Positions 7,471-15,579 of a DNA stretch of 37,420 nucleotides are shown here, one piece after another (the stretch's first letter is position 1; each line of letters begins with the position of its first letter). A program made the position numbers and the translations under genes. Origin of the DNA: Euryarchaeota archaeon TMED192 (GTDB lineage: Archaea > Thermoplasmatota > Poseidoniia > Poseidoniales > Thalassarchaeaceae); NCBI GenBank assembly GCA_002170775.2, contig NHIP02000002.1, forward strand, positions 6,572-43,991. The letters run 5' to 3'. The notes under the pieces are model-generated. The model was not told where the DNA came from, did not search any database, and saw only the letters and a program-made list of their open reading frames with translations.

Positions 7471-8004
7471 GTGCTCCAAGCAACCATAAGCGGCCCCCCT
7501 GGTAGTGGAACAAGTACCCTCGTGGAAGGCATATGCAAAAATCGTAAATGGTCGAGCCTTAATGGTGGAGAAGTATTTAGGGAGCAGGCAAAGAAAAGGG
7601 GCCTGACTGTAGAAGGATTTAGCAAGTTGTGTCGAGAAGACCTGGATGTGGATAGGTTGCTTGATGAGCAATTGAAATTGAAAATGGCAGATGCGAATGG
7701 GCCTGACATCATAGAGAGCAGATTAGCAGCGTGGTGGGCCATGGAGATAGCCCCCCACGTACCAAGAATACACGTATCCACGTCCATAGAAGAGCGGGCT
7801 CAGAGGTTGATGAAAAGGGATGGCGGCTCATATAGCGAAAATTTTCAACGCGCGGGCAATAGGCACAGGGACGATCAACACAGGTATCAATCGCTATATG
7901 GGATAAGCCTAGATGACATGACGCCCTATACTCATGTAATCGAATCGGATGGCTTAGACGAGTCAAAAGTTCTGAGTATAATGCTAAAAATACTGGAGGG
8001 ATAA
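7471..8004 (+). CDS. cmk: Cytidylate kinase (archaeal type)
   Basis: This 177 aa kinase phosphorylates CMP/dCMP in pyrimidine nucleotide metabolism. The P-loop GPPGSGTST (residues 8-16) has Thr where most kinases have the Walker Lys, a known trait of archaeal cytidylate kinases. LNGGEVFREQAKKRG and IIESRLAAWWA fit the CMP-binding region, and RDGGSYSENFQRAGNRHRDD fits the lid. It starts with GTG immediately after the stop of the DUF106 gene and ends one base before truB, so translation is coupled. The order DUF106-cmk-truB is a conserved archaeal arrangement. Confidence 0.92.
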   Translation: MLQATISGPPGSGTSTLVEGICKNRKWSSLNGGEVFREQAKKRGLTVEGFSKLCREDLDVDRLLDEQLKLKMADANGPDIIESRLAAWWAMEIAPHVPRIHVSTSIEERAQRLMKRDGGSYSENFQRAGNRHRDDQHRYQSLYGISLDDMTPYTHVIESDGLDESKVLSIMLKILEG

Positions 8005-8005
8005 T

Positions 8006-8977
8006 TTGACTTCAAGGATCGTAATAGACGAGTCTCCCGCCAAGAGTAGCCGACATGGAAAAATTCCCTCCGAAAGAGGCTTGGAGGCTTTGATGGAGGC
8101 GGGTGTGATCTTGGTAGACAAGCCACCCGGGCCGAGCAGCCACCAACTTGCATCATGGGCAAGAGATATTCTCGGCCTGAAGAGGCTCGGTCACGGAGGG
8201 ACGCTCGATCCTTTCGCAACGGGAGCTCTCACGCTCCTACTTGGGAAGGCGACTAGATTGACGGAAGTGGTGCTTTCTGGCAATAAAACATATATTGCAG
8301 TCCTAAAGATTGATTCTTCAATTTCTTCAAAGCAGGTAGAAGAGGTGTTGGAAAGATTCTCGGGGGAGATATACAACGTTCCTCCGCTTGAATCAGCAGT
8401 CAAAATAAGAGTCAGGACTAGAGTCATACAAGATATCAAACTACTAGAAAGTGATCAAAAAGATGGACTCCACACAGTCAGCGTTTCATGTCAGGCTGGG
8501 ACCTACATACGTACTCTGGCCCGCGACATAGGGCTTATGCTTGGTGCCCCCTGCGTTTTATCTGAGCTTCATCGTGACTCCACAGGGAGTTTTGAACAAT
8601 CTTCTCTGTGCACCATGCAACAACTTGCAGATGCTGCAATGCTAGCTGGAGAAGGGGATAAAGAAGCTCTTTGCAGACTAATAGCTCCAGTAGAGAGAAT
8701 ATTGGGGTCCATCCCGGGAGTGTGGGTAAGGGACTCGGCTATCGCTTCAATTTGTCACGGTGCACCACTCGCAGTTCCAGGCGTGGTTAGCCTAGATAGT
8801 AGCATGTCTGCAGGCGATAAAACTGTGATCTGGAGTTCAAAGGGGGAGGCCATTGCAGTCGGTGAAATGATTGTCGATTCTTCAGATGTCCAAAGCATGA
8901 CCGAGGGAGAACTGGTCAAACCAAAAATAGTCCTGATGGACAAGAACGAGTATCCTGGCGCATGGTCTGGGCGCTAG
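8006..8977 (+). CDS. truB: tRNA/rRNA pseudouridine synthase, TruB/Cbf5 family with PUA domain
   Basis: The 323 aa protein is the archaeal Cbf5-type pseudouridine synthase. This enzyme modifies tRNA U55 and acts as the catalytic subunit of H/ACA ribonucleoproteins guiding rRNA pseudouridylation. The motif GHGGTLDPFATGAL places the catalytic Asp at residue 68. CQAGTYIRTLARDIG near 160-175 is the second conserved motif, and residues from about 230 (SIPGVWVRDSAI onward) form a PUA RNA-binding domain. It starts at TTG 8006, one base after cmk. The next ATG (8093, residue 30) would remove part of the N-terminal extension typical of Cbf5, so TTG is preferred. Confidence 0.9.
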   Translation: MTSRIVIDESPAKSSRHGKIPSERGLEALMEAGVILVDKPPGPSSHQLASWARDILGLKRLGHGGTLDPFATGALTLLLGKATRLTEVVLSGNKTYIAVLKIDSSISSKQVEEVLERFSGEIYNVPPLESAVKIRVRTRVIQDIKLLESDQKDGLHTVSVSCQAGTYIRTLARDIGLMLGAPCVLSELHRDSTGSFEQSSLCTMQQLADAAMLAGEGDKEALCRLIAPVERILGSIPGVWVRDSAIASICHGAPLAVPGVVSLDSSMSAGDKTVIWSSKGEAIAVGEMIVDSSDVQSMTEGELVKPKIVLMDKNEYPGAWSGR

Positions 8978-9130
8978 TGGTTAATTGAGATCGTGCTCTT
9001 CGTAAACCCATTCAAGAGTCTCGAGTCGAATCAGCAAGGTAGAGGAAGCCATCGTCAAAACCTGAGATTCTGACCCCTATACCCGACTCATATAAGCATT
9101 ATCTGATTTGAGAACATTATCCGCCCTACG

Positions 9131-11470
9131 TCAACGATATGGTTTTCTCACCTTATTTGGTCCCAGATACAGCGCAGCACCACATAATGTGGAAAATAGA
9201 ACAATTAGCAATGCTATGCTTGTATTATTGCCTGATAGAATAGTCGACAGAATTCCTGATTCGTCAATTGGCCCCTCGACAGCAGCTACAATACTGTACT
9301 GCAATGAGGAAGAGGGATCTATTACCTGATTCTTGGATTCGATCTCTACGGATATTGTGAATTCTCCCTGCTCAGTGGGCGCAGGGATTGCGCACGTTAC
9401 CTGAGCAGGGGAGTTAGGTTCAATCAATGGAATTCTTATGTTCTGATAGAGAATACCATCAACATGACAAGAGACATCGATATCGAAGGCAGCACCCTCC
9501 CCCTGATTCCACACTGTTGTTGATAGATCTATCAAAGTACCAGGGGGTAATTCTTCATTCAAGTCGTCGTTGAAAGAAGATACGTCATCAATCATCAGAA
9601 GAGGGAGGGCTCGCACGATTACATCAATTTCGATATCGATGTATGCAATTCCGTCACCGACGGTGATTACGAGTAAGCTTGAACCGGGCACGACAGGCGT
9701 AAGGACGAGGTGGCTGTCATCAATATTAGCCCATGAGCGCGAGGTTGTTATCGTTAGTTCCTCTGTGTCCGGATCGGTTATTGTTAACGGGATTCTCAAT
9801 GTTTCACCGAGTTCGACAGTAATTGTGGAGGGGAGCCCTTGAACAGAAGGCGGATCGGCCACGGGTTGTATGTCAACCAAGAAAGAACCGGACCAATAAT
9901 TGTCTGCTGAATCTGAAACCGTGATGTCCACCATTGAAGAGCCACTAGAATCCTGAAATGGCTGAATCTGTAAATCTCCTCCGGAAATTGTCAAATCCAA
10001 TAATTCATCGATTCGAGAAGTAGCAGTTATTTCTAGTTGGGAGTAAGGGTCCCTATCATCCGAGCATGCGCTTAGAATTGGAACCGTTATGCCGCCTTCA
10101 TCTTCAACGAGATACTGATTCGATGGTGTGAGGCATGTAGGAGAAGTATCGATATCTATGGAATATCCCCCTGATATGGTCATTGATTCAATAATCATGG
10201 TCACGGATTCTTCTTCGCCGTCGGAAGACCATTGGAACCTCGTACCTATGCCGAGTAAGAGATCTCCCCCCGAGGAAGGAAGGAGGTCACCGACGGGTAT
10301 CTCATAGGAAAAAGGGCCATTTAGAAAGGGGACTTCAAGTGCAAGATTGGTCCCGATAGCAAAACGAATATGACTGGATTCAGGTACTATTCCAGACATA
10401 TTACCGTCAACAGTGCCCGTTACATAGAGAGTTGGATCGTTTATATCGACCCTTAACCCACCTACACATCCGTCTCTTATGACGAGCATGATGTCTAAAG
10501 ACAACGCTTGCGGGAGTAATGCTCCTTCTGACCAAGTTGTCCATTGGCTCCCGGGGGTCCTAATGGCTAGAGTAGCATCCAATCCTTCTTCAGAGATAAT
10601 GTGAATACGCCCAAGGGATTGCTCAAAAGGCGGGATTACCGTCAAAATTGACCATTCACCTGGGGAGTTGCCTGACGGTTGTAATCCGCAAGGAGATATC
10701 TCGAGCCCAGCGATACTGCCGCTATTGACGTCAAAATCCATGATCGGGTGTGAAGAGGGGGTTATCGTTGCAACAGCCTTTGCATTCTCAAACCCGTACC
10801 ATGGTTGAAAGAAAGAAACTTCCAACGCTACTGCATCGACTTGAATCTCAGAATCATCAGGAGCCCCGTCTGACACATAGTCTATCTTGACAGAGGCGGC
10901 GGATAGCATCGCCCAATCCCATACACTGCCGTTGCCAAGACCATAATTCAACGGGATAGTGAAGCGATCGATTGGACCTGTGGTTCTTGCAATTGTAGAT
11001 ACTAATGTGACTGACGATCCATCATCGACTACAATCATGACCTCATCGGAGGGCATTGGATCGGGTATCGAAATATGTAATCTTAGAGTAACTTCGATGA
11101 TATCTCGAGTTTCGAGCCCTTGAAAATCGAAACCTGAAACGATGATGTCAGGGCCCTTCGACCAGGAATAGTCTCCATCGGGCACCCCTGTTGCAAGTGT
11201 GGCTCCTGTTTCGGAATTAGATGCGTATGATATGTGGGACTGGTAATTTCTCGGTCTTTGATGGGTGAATTGTAGCGTCCCTGAATTGATACTTGTATCC
11301 GTGTACTGGGCTTCATCTCCCGCGAATCCCGAGGTTGCGCTTAGTGTCCAGACGTTTTCATCGAATGGGTGTGTGAAAATATCTTGCTGGCTTGAGTCGA
11401 TCGGTGTGTCGGCAACTACCACCGGGAAGAGCAGGAAAGTTACCAGAAACGCGGCTGCCCGTGTGCTCAT
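9131..11470 (-). CDS. Secreted, C-terminally anchored surface protein with cadherin-like and CARDB-like domains
   Basis: This 779 aa protein opens with a signal peptide (RAAAFLVTFLLFPVVVADT) and ends with one membrane span (IALLIVLFSTLCGAALYL) and a short basic tail, so most of it lies outside the cell. The N-terminal 420 residues are beta-rich with no family I recognise. Around 440-640 are two Ig/cadherin-like repeats: one with DITVSDSADNYW, then PPSVQG...LTITDPDTEELTIT ending LLVITVGDG. A CARDB-like domain follows (STTVWNQGEGAAFDIDVSC) before the anchor. Composition is rich in Ser, Thr and Asp, as in archaeal cell-surface proteins. It stands alone, converging on truB across 153 nt and divergent from tRNA-His. 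Function in adhesion or the cell envelope is inference. Confidence 0.85.
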   Translation of the reverse strand: MSTRAAAFLVTFLLFPVVVADTPIDSSQQDIFTHPFDENVWTLSATSGFAGDEAQYTDTSINSGTLQFTHQRPRNYQSHISYASNSETGATLATGVPDGDYSWSKGPDIIVSGFDFQGLETRDIIEVTLRLHISIPDPMPSDEVMIVVDDGSSVTLVSTIARTTGPIDRFTIPLNYGLGNGSVWDWAMLSAASVKIDYVSDGAPDDSEIQVDAVALEVSFFQPWYGFENAKAVATITPSSHPIMDFDVNSGSIAGLEISPCGLQPSGNSPGEWSILTVIPPFEQSLGRIHIISEEGLDATLAIRTPGSQWTTWSEGALLPQALSLDIMLVIRDGCVGGLRVDINDPTLYVTGTVDGNMSGIVPESSHIRFAIGTNLALEVPFLNGPFSYEIPVGDLLPSSGGDLLLGIGTRFQWSSDGEEESVTMIIESMTISGGYSIDIDTSPTCLTPSNQYLVEDEGGITVPILSACSDDRDPYSQLEITATSRIDELLDLTISGGDLQIQPFQDSSGSSMVDITVSDSADNYWSGSFLVDIQPVADPPSVQGLPSTITVELGETLRIPLTITDPDTEELTITTSRSWANIDDSHLVLTPVVPGSSLLVITVGDGIAYIDIEIDVIVRALPLLMIDDVSSFNDDLNEELPPGTLIDLSTTVWNQGEGAAFDIDVSCHVDGILYQNIRIPLIEPNSPAQVTCAIPAPTEQGEFTISVEIESKNQVIDPSSSLQYSIVAAVEGPIDESGILSTILSGNNTSIALLIVLFSTLCGAALYLGPNKVRKPYR

Positions 11471-11570
11471 CGTAACGAATTAACATACTTGTGCGTTTGA
11501 AACCGTTGGTAATACGGTAGCAGTATTTGCGGAAGAGATGAAATACGGCACTTGCAAGGAAAGTATACAC

Positions 11571-11646
11571 GGCTGTGGTAGTGTAGCGGTTAGCACGGTG
11601 GGTTGTGGTCCCGCCGGCCCGGGTTCAAGTCCCGGCCACGGCCCCA
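11571..11646 (+). tRNA. tRNA-His (anticodon GTG), G-1 and CCA encoded
   Basis: The acceptor GCTGTGG (11572-11578) pairs with CCACGGC (11636-11642). The extra 5' G at 11571 pairs with discriminator C at 11643, the identity feature of tRNA-His, and CCA follows at 11644-11646. The anticodon stem GTGGG/CCCGC encloses TTGTGGT with anticodon GUG. The T arm is CCGGG-TTCAAGT-CCCGG. The stop codon of the convergent ribA begins only two bases beyond CCA. Confidence 0.95.
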
Positions 11647-11648
11647 AA

Positions 11649-12326
11649 TCATGGACCATCTAGGTCATCATCAGATATCGTATGTCCCATCCTGCTTGCT
11701 TTGGTGCCAAGATACCCCTTATTCTCTTCACTTACGCCGACTATCAACGGCATTCTCTTCACGACTTCCACCCCCAACAAAGTAAGTTGGTCCACCTTAT
11801 CCGGGTTATTTGTCATCAGATTGATTCTGTTAGTCCCTACTGCATTAAGAATCGTGGCGGCTAGAGAATAATCTCTGGCATCAGCAGGATGTCCCAAAAG
11901 CAAATTTGCATCGAGTGTATCTGCTCCTTGGTCTTGTAGATTGTAAGCTTGTATCTTGGCGAGGAGTCCGATACCTCGGCCTTCTTGTCTGAGATATACA
12001 AGACAACCGTACCCTATTTTGTTGATTATTGATAATGCTGCATCGAGTTGTGGACCACAATCACAACGGAGACTGCCGAAAGCATCGCCAGTAAGACATT
12101 CGGAATGGATTCTGACTGGCGTGGGGTCTGGGCCACCCATTTTTCCTAAGGTAAGAGCTACATGGTCTAGATTAGTGGATGGATCGTTGAATATACGTAT
12201 TCTAAAATCACCGTGTACAGTGGGCAAGTTTGCTTCAGCAGGCACTGAATCGATTTCTTTGATTCGCCCGAACTCTTCTACCAAATTCCGGCCCCCATAC
12301 TTTCTCGTGCATGGTTTTCCGTTCAA
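11649..12326 (-). CDS. ribA: GTP cyclohydrolase II (riboflavin synthesis)
   Basis: The protein opens the imidazole ring of GTP as the first step of riboflavin synthesis. The three zinc-binding cysteines lie in HSECLTGDAFGSLRCDC at residues 77, 88 and 90, with the spacing of E. coli RibA. RQEGRGIG at 113-120 contributes the catalytic Arg, and NAVGTNRINLMTNNPDK follows as in the family. It is a stand-alone RibA without a RibB domain. The 225 aa frame opens with TTG at 12326, 11 nt after tusA. No ATG lies in frame before the conserved region; a GTG at residue 28 is the only good alternative, so the start is uncertain. It is the last gene of the six-gene minus-strand run. Confidence 0.93.
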   Translation of the reverse strand: MNGKPCTRKYGGRNLVEEFGRIKEIDSVPAEANLPTVHGDFRIRIFNDPSTNLDHVALTLGKMGGPDPTPVRIHSECLTGDAFGSLRCDCGPQLDAALSIINKIGYGCLVYLRQEGRGIGLLAKIQAYNLQDQGADTLDANLLLGHPADARDYSLAATILNAVGTNRINLMTNNPDKVDQLTLLGVEVVKRMPLIVGVSEENKGYLGTKASRMGHTISDDDLDGP

Positions 12327-12337
12327 TCTTTACCCTG

Positions 12338-12574
12338 CTAGTGTTGGATATCAGGAATAGTTATCCTGAATAGAATAACTCCATTGTCGAGTAACTCATG
12401 ACGGCATTCTGCCTGTCTTCTTTGACATAGCGCAGGTATATCATGAAGCGACTCGGGATCATCGCTGAAAACCTCGATTACTTCCCCTGGCGAATGGTCA
12501 TCCATTGCCCTTCTTGTCTCATGCACAGGTATGGGACAAAGATGGCCAGTTAGATCGATTCTGAGGTCGACCAC
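12338..12574 (-). CDS. TusA/SirA-family sulfur-carrier protein
   Basis: This 78 aa protein has the fold and motif of TusA: LTGHLCPIPVHETRRAM with the sulfur-accepting Cys at residue 13 in CPIP. The strand GEVIEVFSDDPES and a C-terminal strand (ILFRITI) follow. TusA proteins pass persulfide sulfur, classically to tRNA 2-thiolation or cofactor synthesis; some family members have redox or unknown roles. It starts with GTG two bases after the helicase stop and precedes ribA by 11 nt, so it is in the same transcript. No cysteine desulfurase lies in the window, so the sulfur donor is unknown. Confidence 0.88.
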   Translation of the reverse strand: MVDLRIDLTGHLCPIPVHETRRAMDDHSPGEVIEVFSDDPESLHDIPALCQRRQAECRHELLDNGVILFRITIPDIQH

Positions 12575-12576
12575 GC

Positions 12577-14031
12577 CTATGCCAACATGGAAGCACGATT
12601 GAATGCGACGGCAGGGCGATCTAACAATTCTGGTTCAAGACTTGACCCATCCCATTCACGGCGCTTCAATATCTCAAGAGTTGCGCCTGCCTTTTCGACA
12701 TGTATCTCCACAATTGCCGAGTGATCTTCCTGAAGAATATCTCCGATTGCAATATCGGGAAGCTTTGCTTCCGCCTTTAGCCAATCACTGAATTCTCGCT
12801 TTGATGCTTCTTTCCTGCCGACTGAAACTTTGATTCTGACCATGCCGAAGGAATCCGAAACTTCCTCCCAATCTTCACGCTTTCGAACAGGATCTCGATC
12901 GACTCCTTTGGGCAGGTCAGGCGGCTGGCTGGATGGGATATTCAAATTCCATGTAGAAGAAATACGATCGAGTTGAAGAACATCATTCGAGGTAACAAGA
13001 GACCAAGCAACCCCTGATCTGCCCATGCGGCCGGTACGGCCTATACGGTGGACATATGCCTCGGTTTCATCGGGTAAATCGTAGTTAACCACATGCGTTA
13101 TCGTATCGATGTCAATCCCCCTGGCAGCAACGTCAGTTGCAATAAGTACAGCATGTTTCCCATCTCGATAATCAGAGAGTATTCTCTCACGCTTGTTCTG
13201 AGGCATATCCCCGTGCAGAGCCACTGATTCGAACTTGTGTCTATCAAGGCGATCAACGAGCATATCCGCCATCCTCTTGGTATTGGTGAATACTAGCATT
13301 TGATCCCCTTCCCCTAGGGTGAGCATGATTCTACCAAGGACCCAGAGCTTGTTGGCGCGGCCTACCCTGACATGTCTCTGTTCGATTTCGGGAACCTCAA
13401 TCTCGGTTCCGCCCGTGAAAACCTGCTCAGGATCGGCCAGTAAATCTTCAGAAGCATCTAGGACCTCTTGGGGGAATGTGGCGCTGAATAGAAGAGTCTG
13501 GCTGCGATTAGGTGCTTGTTCTACGATCCAAATGACGTCCGGGAAGAATCCCATATCGAGCATCCTGTCTGCCTCATCAAGACAAAATATATTGATTCCT
13601 GAGAGATCTATGTGGGATCTCTTGGTCATGTCGATAACACGCCCTGGCGTTCCCACTATGACATCGGTACCAGAAGCTAATTCCTTTGCTTGACGCTCGA
13701 TATCCGTCCCGCCATACACAGTTCGGATCTTTAGGCCTTTATTCCCCTGTAACCAGTTCATCTCTTCTGCAACCTGCACTGCTAGTTCTCTTGTTGGGCA
13801 AAGCACAATTGCCTGAGGATGTCCGCTTGAAGTGCATCTCTCTATGATCGGAATCCCGAAGGCGGCTGTTTTTCCGGATCCAGTACGAGCCTGGCCTATT
13901 ATGTCTCGACCGGCGAGCGCAGCAGGTAACGTCTCACGCTGAATCTCAGTCGGTTCGACCCATCCCTTGTCGTCAAGAACCTTGGAGGTTTCTTCGGATA
14001 GGTTGAATTTCAAAAATCCTGAATTACTCAT
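12577..14031 (-). CDS. DEAD-box RNA helicase with DbpA-like C-terminal RNA-binding domain
   Basis: This is a 484 aa ATP-dependent RNA helicase. It shows the Q motif (EPTEIQ, 26-31), motif I ARTGSGKT (48-55), TPGR (128-131), DEAD (152-155), SAT (183-185), ARGID (303-307) and HRIGRTGR (328-335). After a short linker, residues of about 396-470 (FGMVRIKVSVGRKE and onward) resemble the small RRM-like domain of DbpA/CsdA helicases, which bind structured rRNA. A role in ribosome assembly or RNA turnover is likely, and the bacterial-type C-terminal domain suggests ancient transfer. It starts 9 nt after the 96 aa gene and ends 2 nt before tusA. Confidence 0.93.
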   Translation of the reverse strand: MSNSGFLKFNLSEETSKVLDDKGWVEPTEIQRETLPAALAGRDIIGQARTGSGKTAAFGIPIIERCTSSGHPQAIVLCPTRELAVQVAEEMNWLQGNKGLKIRTVYGGTDIERQAKELASGTDVIVGTPGRVIDMTKRSHIDLSGINIFCLDEADRMLDMGFFPDVIWIVEQAPNRSQTLLFSATFPQEVLDASEDLLADPEQVFTGGTEIEVPEIEQRHVRVGRANKLWVLGRIMLTLGEGDQMLVFTNTKRMADMLVDRLDRHKFESVALHGDMPQNKRERILSDYRDGKHAVLIATDVAARGIDIDTITHVVNYDLPDETEAYVHRIGRTGRMGRSGVAWSLVTSNDVLQLDRISSTWNLNIPSSQPPDLPKGVDRDPVRKREDWEEVSDSFGMVRIKVSVGRKEASKREFSDWLKAEAKLPDIAIGDILQEDHSAIVEIHVEKAGATLEILKRREWDGSSLEPELLDRPAVAFNRASMLA

Positions 14032-14040
14032 AATCAGGCC

Positions 14041-14331
14041 TCAGAAGCTCTCCGAGTCCTTGATCTGCTGCTGAAGCTCGCCCATCCAGTACTTTCTACA
14101 ATTTTCCTTCGTCAGAAACATGTGCTTGCTCGTAAAACTGTGATTGTAATGGCCCTTATCCGCACTAGCGAATTGTTCCTTGCGTCGCTTGTGGTATTTC
14201 TGAAGGACGTGCTGTCGCATATACTGTCTGAACTTGAGTGCCTTAGTTCGGTTGACACCCTTTGGTGTCTCTCCAGCCCAGAGACGCTCAAAACGCGCCT
14301 CTTTTTCGCTGATGGCTTCACTCATTGTCAT
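14041..14331 (-). CDS. Small basic hypothetical protein (96 aa)
   Basis: The ATG at 14331 overlaps the stop of the upstream HEAT-protein gene in an ATGA, so translation is coupled and the start is well supported. The 96 aa protein is soluble, helical and rich in Lys, Arg, His and aromatic residues (FRQYMRQHVLQKYHKRRKEQ, then YNHSFTSKHMF). I do not recognise the family. The basic composition and location directly before a DEAD-box helicase (9 nt gap) suggest a nucleic-acid-binding partner of the helicase or ribosome, which is inference. Confidence 0.7.
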   Translation of the reverse strand: MTMSEAISEKEARFERLWAGETPKGVNRTKALKFRQYMRQHVLQKYHKRRKEQFASADKGHYNHSFTSKHMFLTKENCRKYWMGELQQQIKDSESF

Positions 14332-15527
14332 TCCTCGTCGACCTGCCGACCTTCCACCTGTTTATGACCTTCACGCTGAGTCGGGTCTCTCTTTTGGGTT
14401 GTTAGTGTGACTTCATTATCGTCCTCTACCACGTCTAAATCTGCTAAAAATCGATTCTTCTCCTCTTCAGTGCCCTCCATCTCGGGATCAAACGCCAAAG
14501 CCTCAAGTCGCCTTTTCAGCTCGGGGTCCTTCTCAGTTCTTGCCAACTGTCCAGCAGTTTCCCTGAGATCTGTTCCCGTCAAAACTACTGATAGTTGGTC
14601 TATGCAGGCCTTCCTCAAGCGTATATCCTGATCGCCGGCCCCATCTATGACCAACTTAGCTACTCTTGGATTTTGCATGTCGAGGGATTTTATGGCTCGT
14701 AGAATCTTCATCCTAACTTTCGAGTCTTTCTCGCCCAGGGATGATTCAACAAGTATCGCTGCAATTCGAGGTTCTGCAGAAGCCAGCCTCGGGAGGCAAT
14801 CTGCACCTGATGAGCGCACATCGGGATCCATGTCCTCCAATGCCCATGCTATCAAGTCCCAGCCGACTGCCCCCCCGCGTTCGGTGATTATTCGCAGCAA
14901 CTTTGCTGATCTTCTTCGAAGATCGACTTCCTCCTCCTTCATAAGAGATTCAAGATGTTGACATCCGGCCTCGACCCATTCTCTAGAAATTGCCTTGAGG
15001 ACTTTGAAAGCGTGGTTCCTATCTGACTTATTGGGTCTTTTCAAAAGATCCTCGAGGCGAAGTTCTGAAGACGATGGAAAGATTGGTGCTATGCGTTCTA
15101 GGGTCTCCCATGCCAACTCGGAAACATCTCCATCAGAATCGTCTAACCTGACAATCAATTGATACATCAGATTCTCGGATTTTCTTAACATCATCCTCGG
15201 AAGGCCCGTGATAGCAGAAAGCCGGACTGCAGGGTCATCGTCGTCAATTGCTTCTGATAATGTTTCATGGGCGCTTTCAAGACGCTCTTCCGGAACTCGG
15301 TGTAGTGCAACAATCGCATCGTTACGGGTCGCGAATCCACCCCCATCTCCTAGAGGTATCTCTGCAGCGGCCAAATCAGATTTAGCAAGAGGTATTATTT
15401 TGTCCGTGGGTATCACTGCCCAGCGGCCCAAAGGGGGAGTCAGGGGGCCAAGATTGCGACCACTTCTGCTAGTCACTTTACGAATCGGGAGGCCGGTTCG
15501 AGGATCACGTGCGATGTACTCTGGCAC
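14328..15527 (-). CDS. HEAT-repeat protein
   Basis: This 399 aa soluble protein starts with GTG. From about residue 65 to 340 it consists of roughly seven to eight helical repeats of 30-40 residues with the HEAT/PBS-lyase pattern, for example DDDDPAVRLSAITGLPRM, DSDGDVSELAWETLERI, DMDPDVRSSGADCLPRL and GDQDIRLRKACIDQL. These make a curved scaffold for protein partners. The first 60 residues (ARDPRTGLPIRKVTSR) are basic and probably unfolded, and the tail is acidic and then polar. There are no catalytic motifs. It lies between the exporter (52 nt) and the 96 aa gene (4-nt overlap). The partner is unknown. Confidence 0.85.
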   Translation of the reverse strand: MPEYIARDPRTGLPIRKVTSRSGRNLGPLTPPLGRWAVIPTDKIIPLAKSDLAAAEIPLGDGGGFATRNDAIVALHRVPEERLESAHETLSEAIDDDDPAVRLSAITGLPRMMLRKSENLMYQLIVRLDDSDGDVSELAWETLERIAPIFPSSSELRLEDLLKRPNKSDRNHAFKVLKAISREWVEAGCQHLESLMKEEEVDLRRRSAKLLRIITERGGAVGWDLIAWALEDMDPDVRSSGADCLPRLASAEPRIAAILVESSLGEKDSKVRMKILRAIKSLDMQNPRVAKLVIDGAGDQDIRLRKACIDQLSVVLTGTDLRETAGQLARTEKDPELKRRLEALAFDPEMEGTEEEKNRFLADLDVVEDDNEVTLTTQKRDPTQREGHKQVEGRQVDEE

Positions 15528-15579
15528 AGCAGCCAGAGGGGGAGGGAGGATTCAAACCCAGCGGAAAGGGTGCCTTGAT

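Noticed and set aside
8978-9130. Possible small RNA or terminator between truB and the surface protein gene
   Set aside because: No stable stem, tRNA-like fold or open frame was found in these 153 nt.
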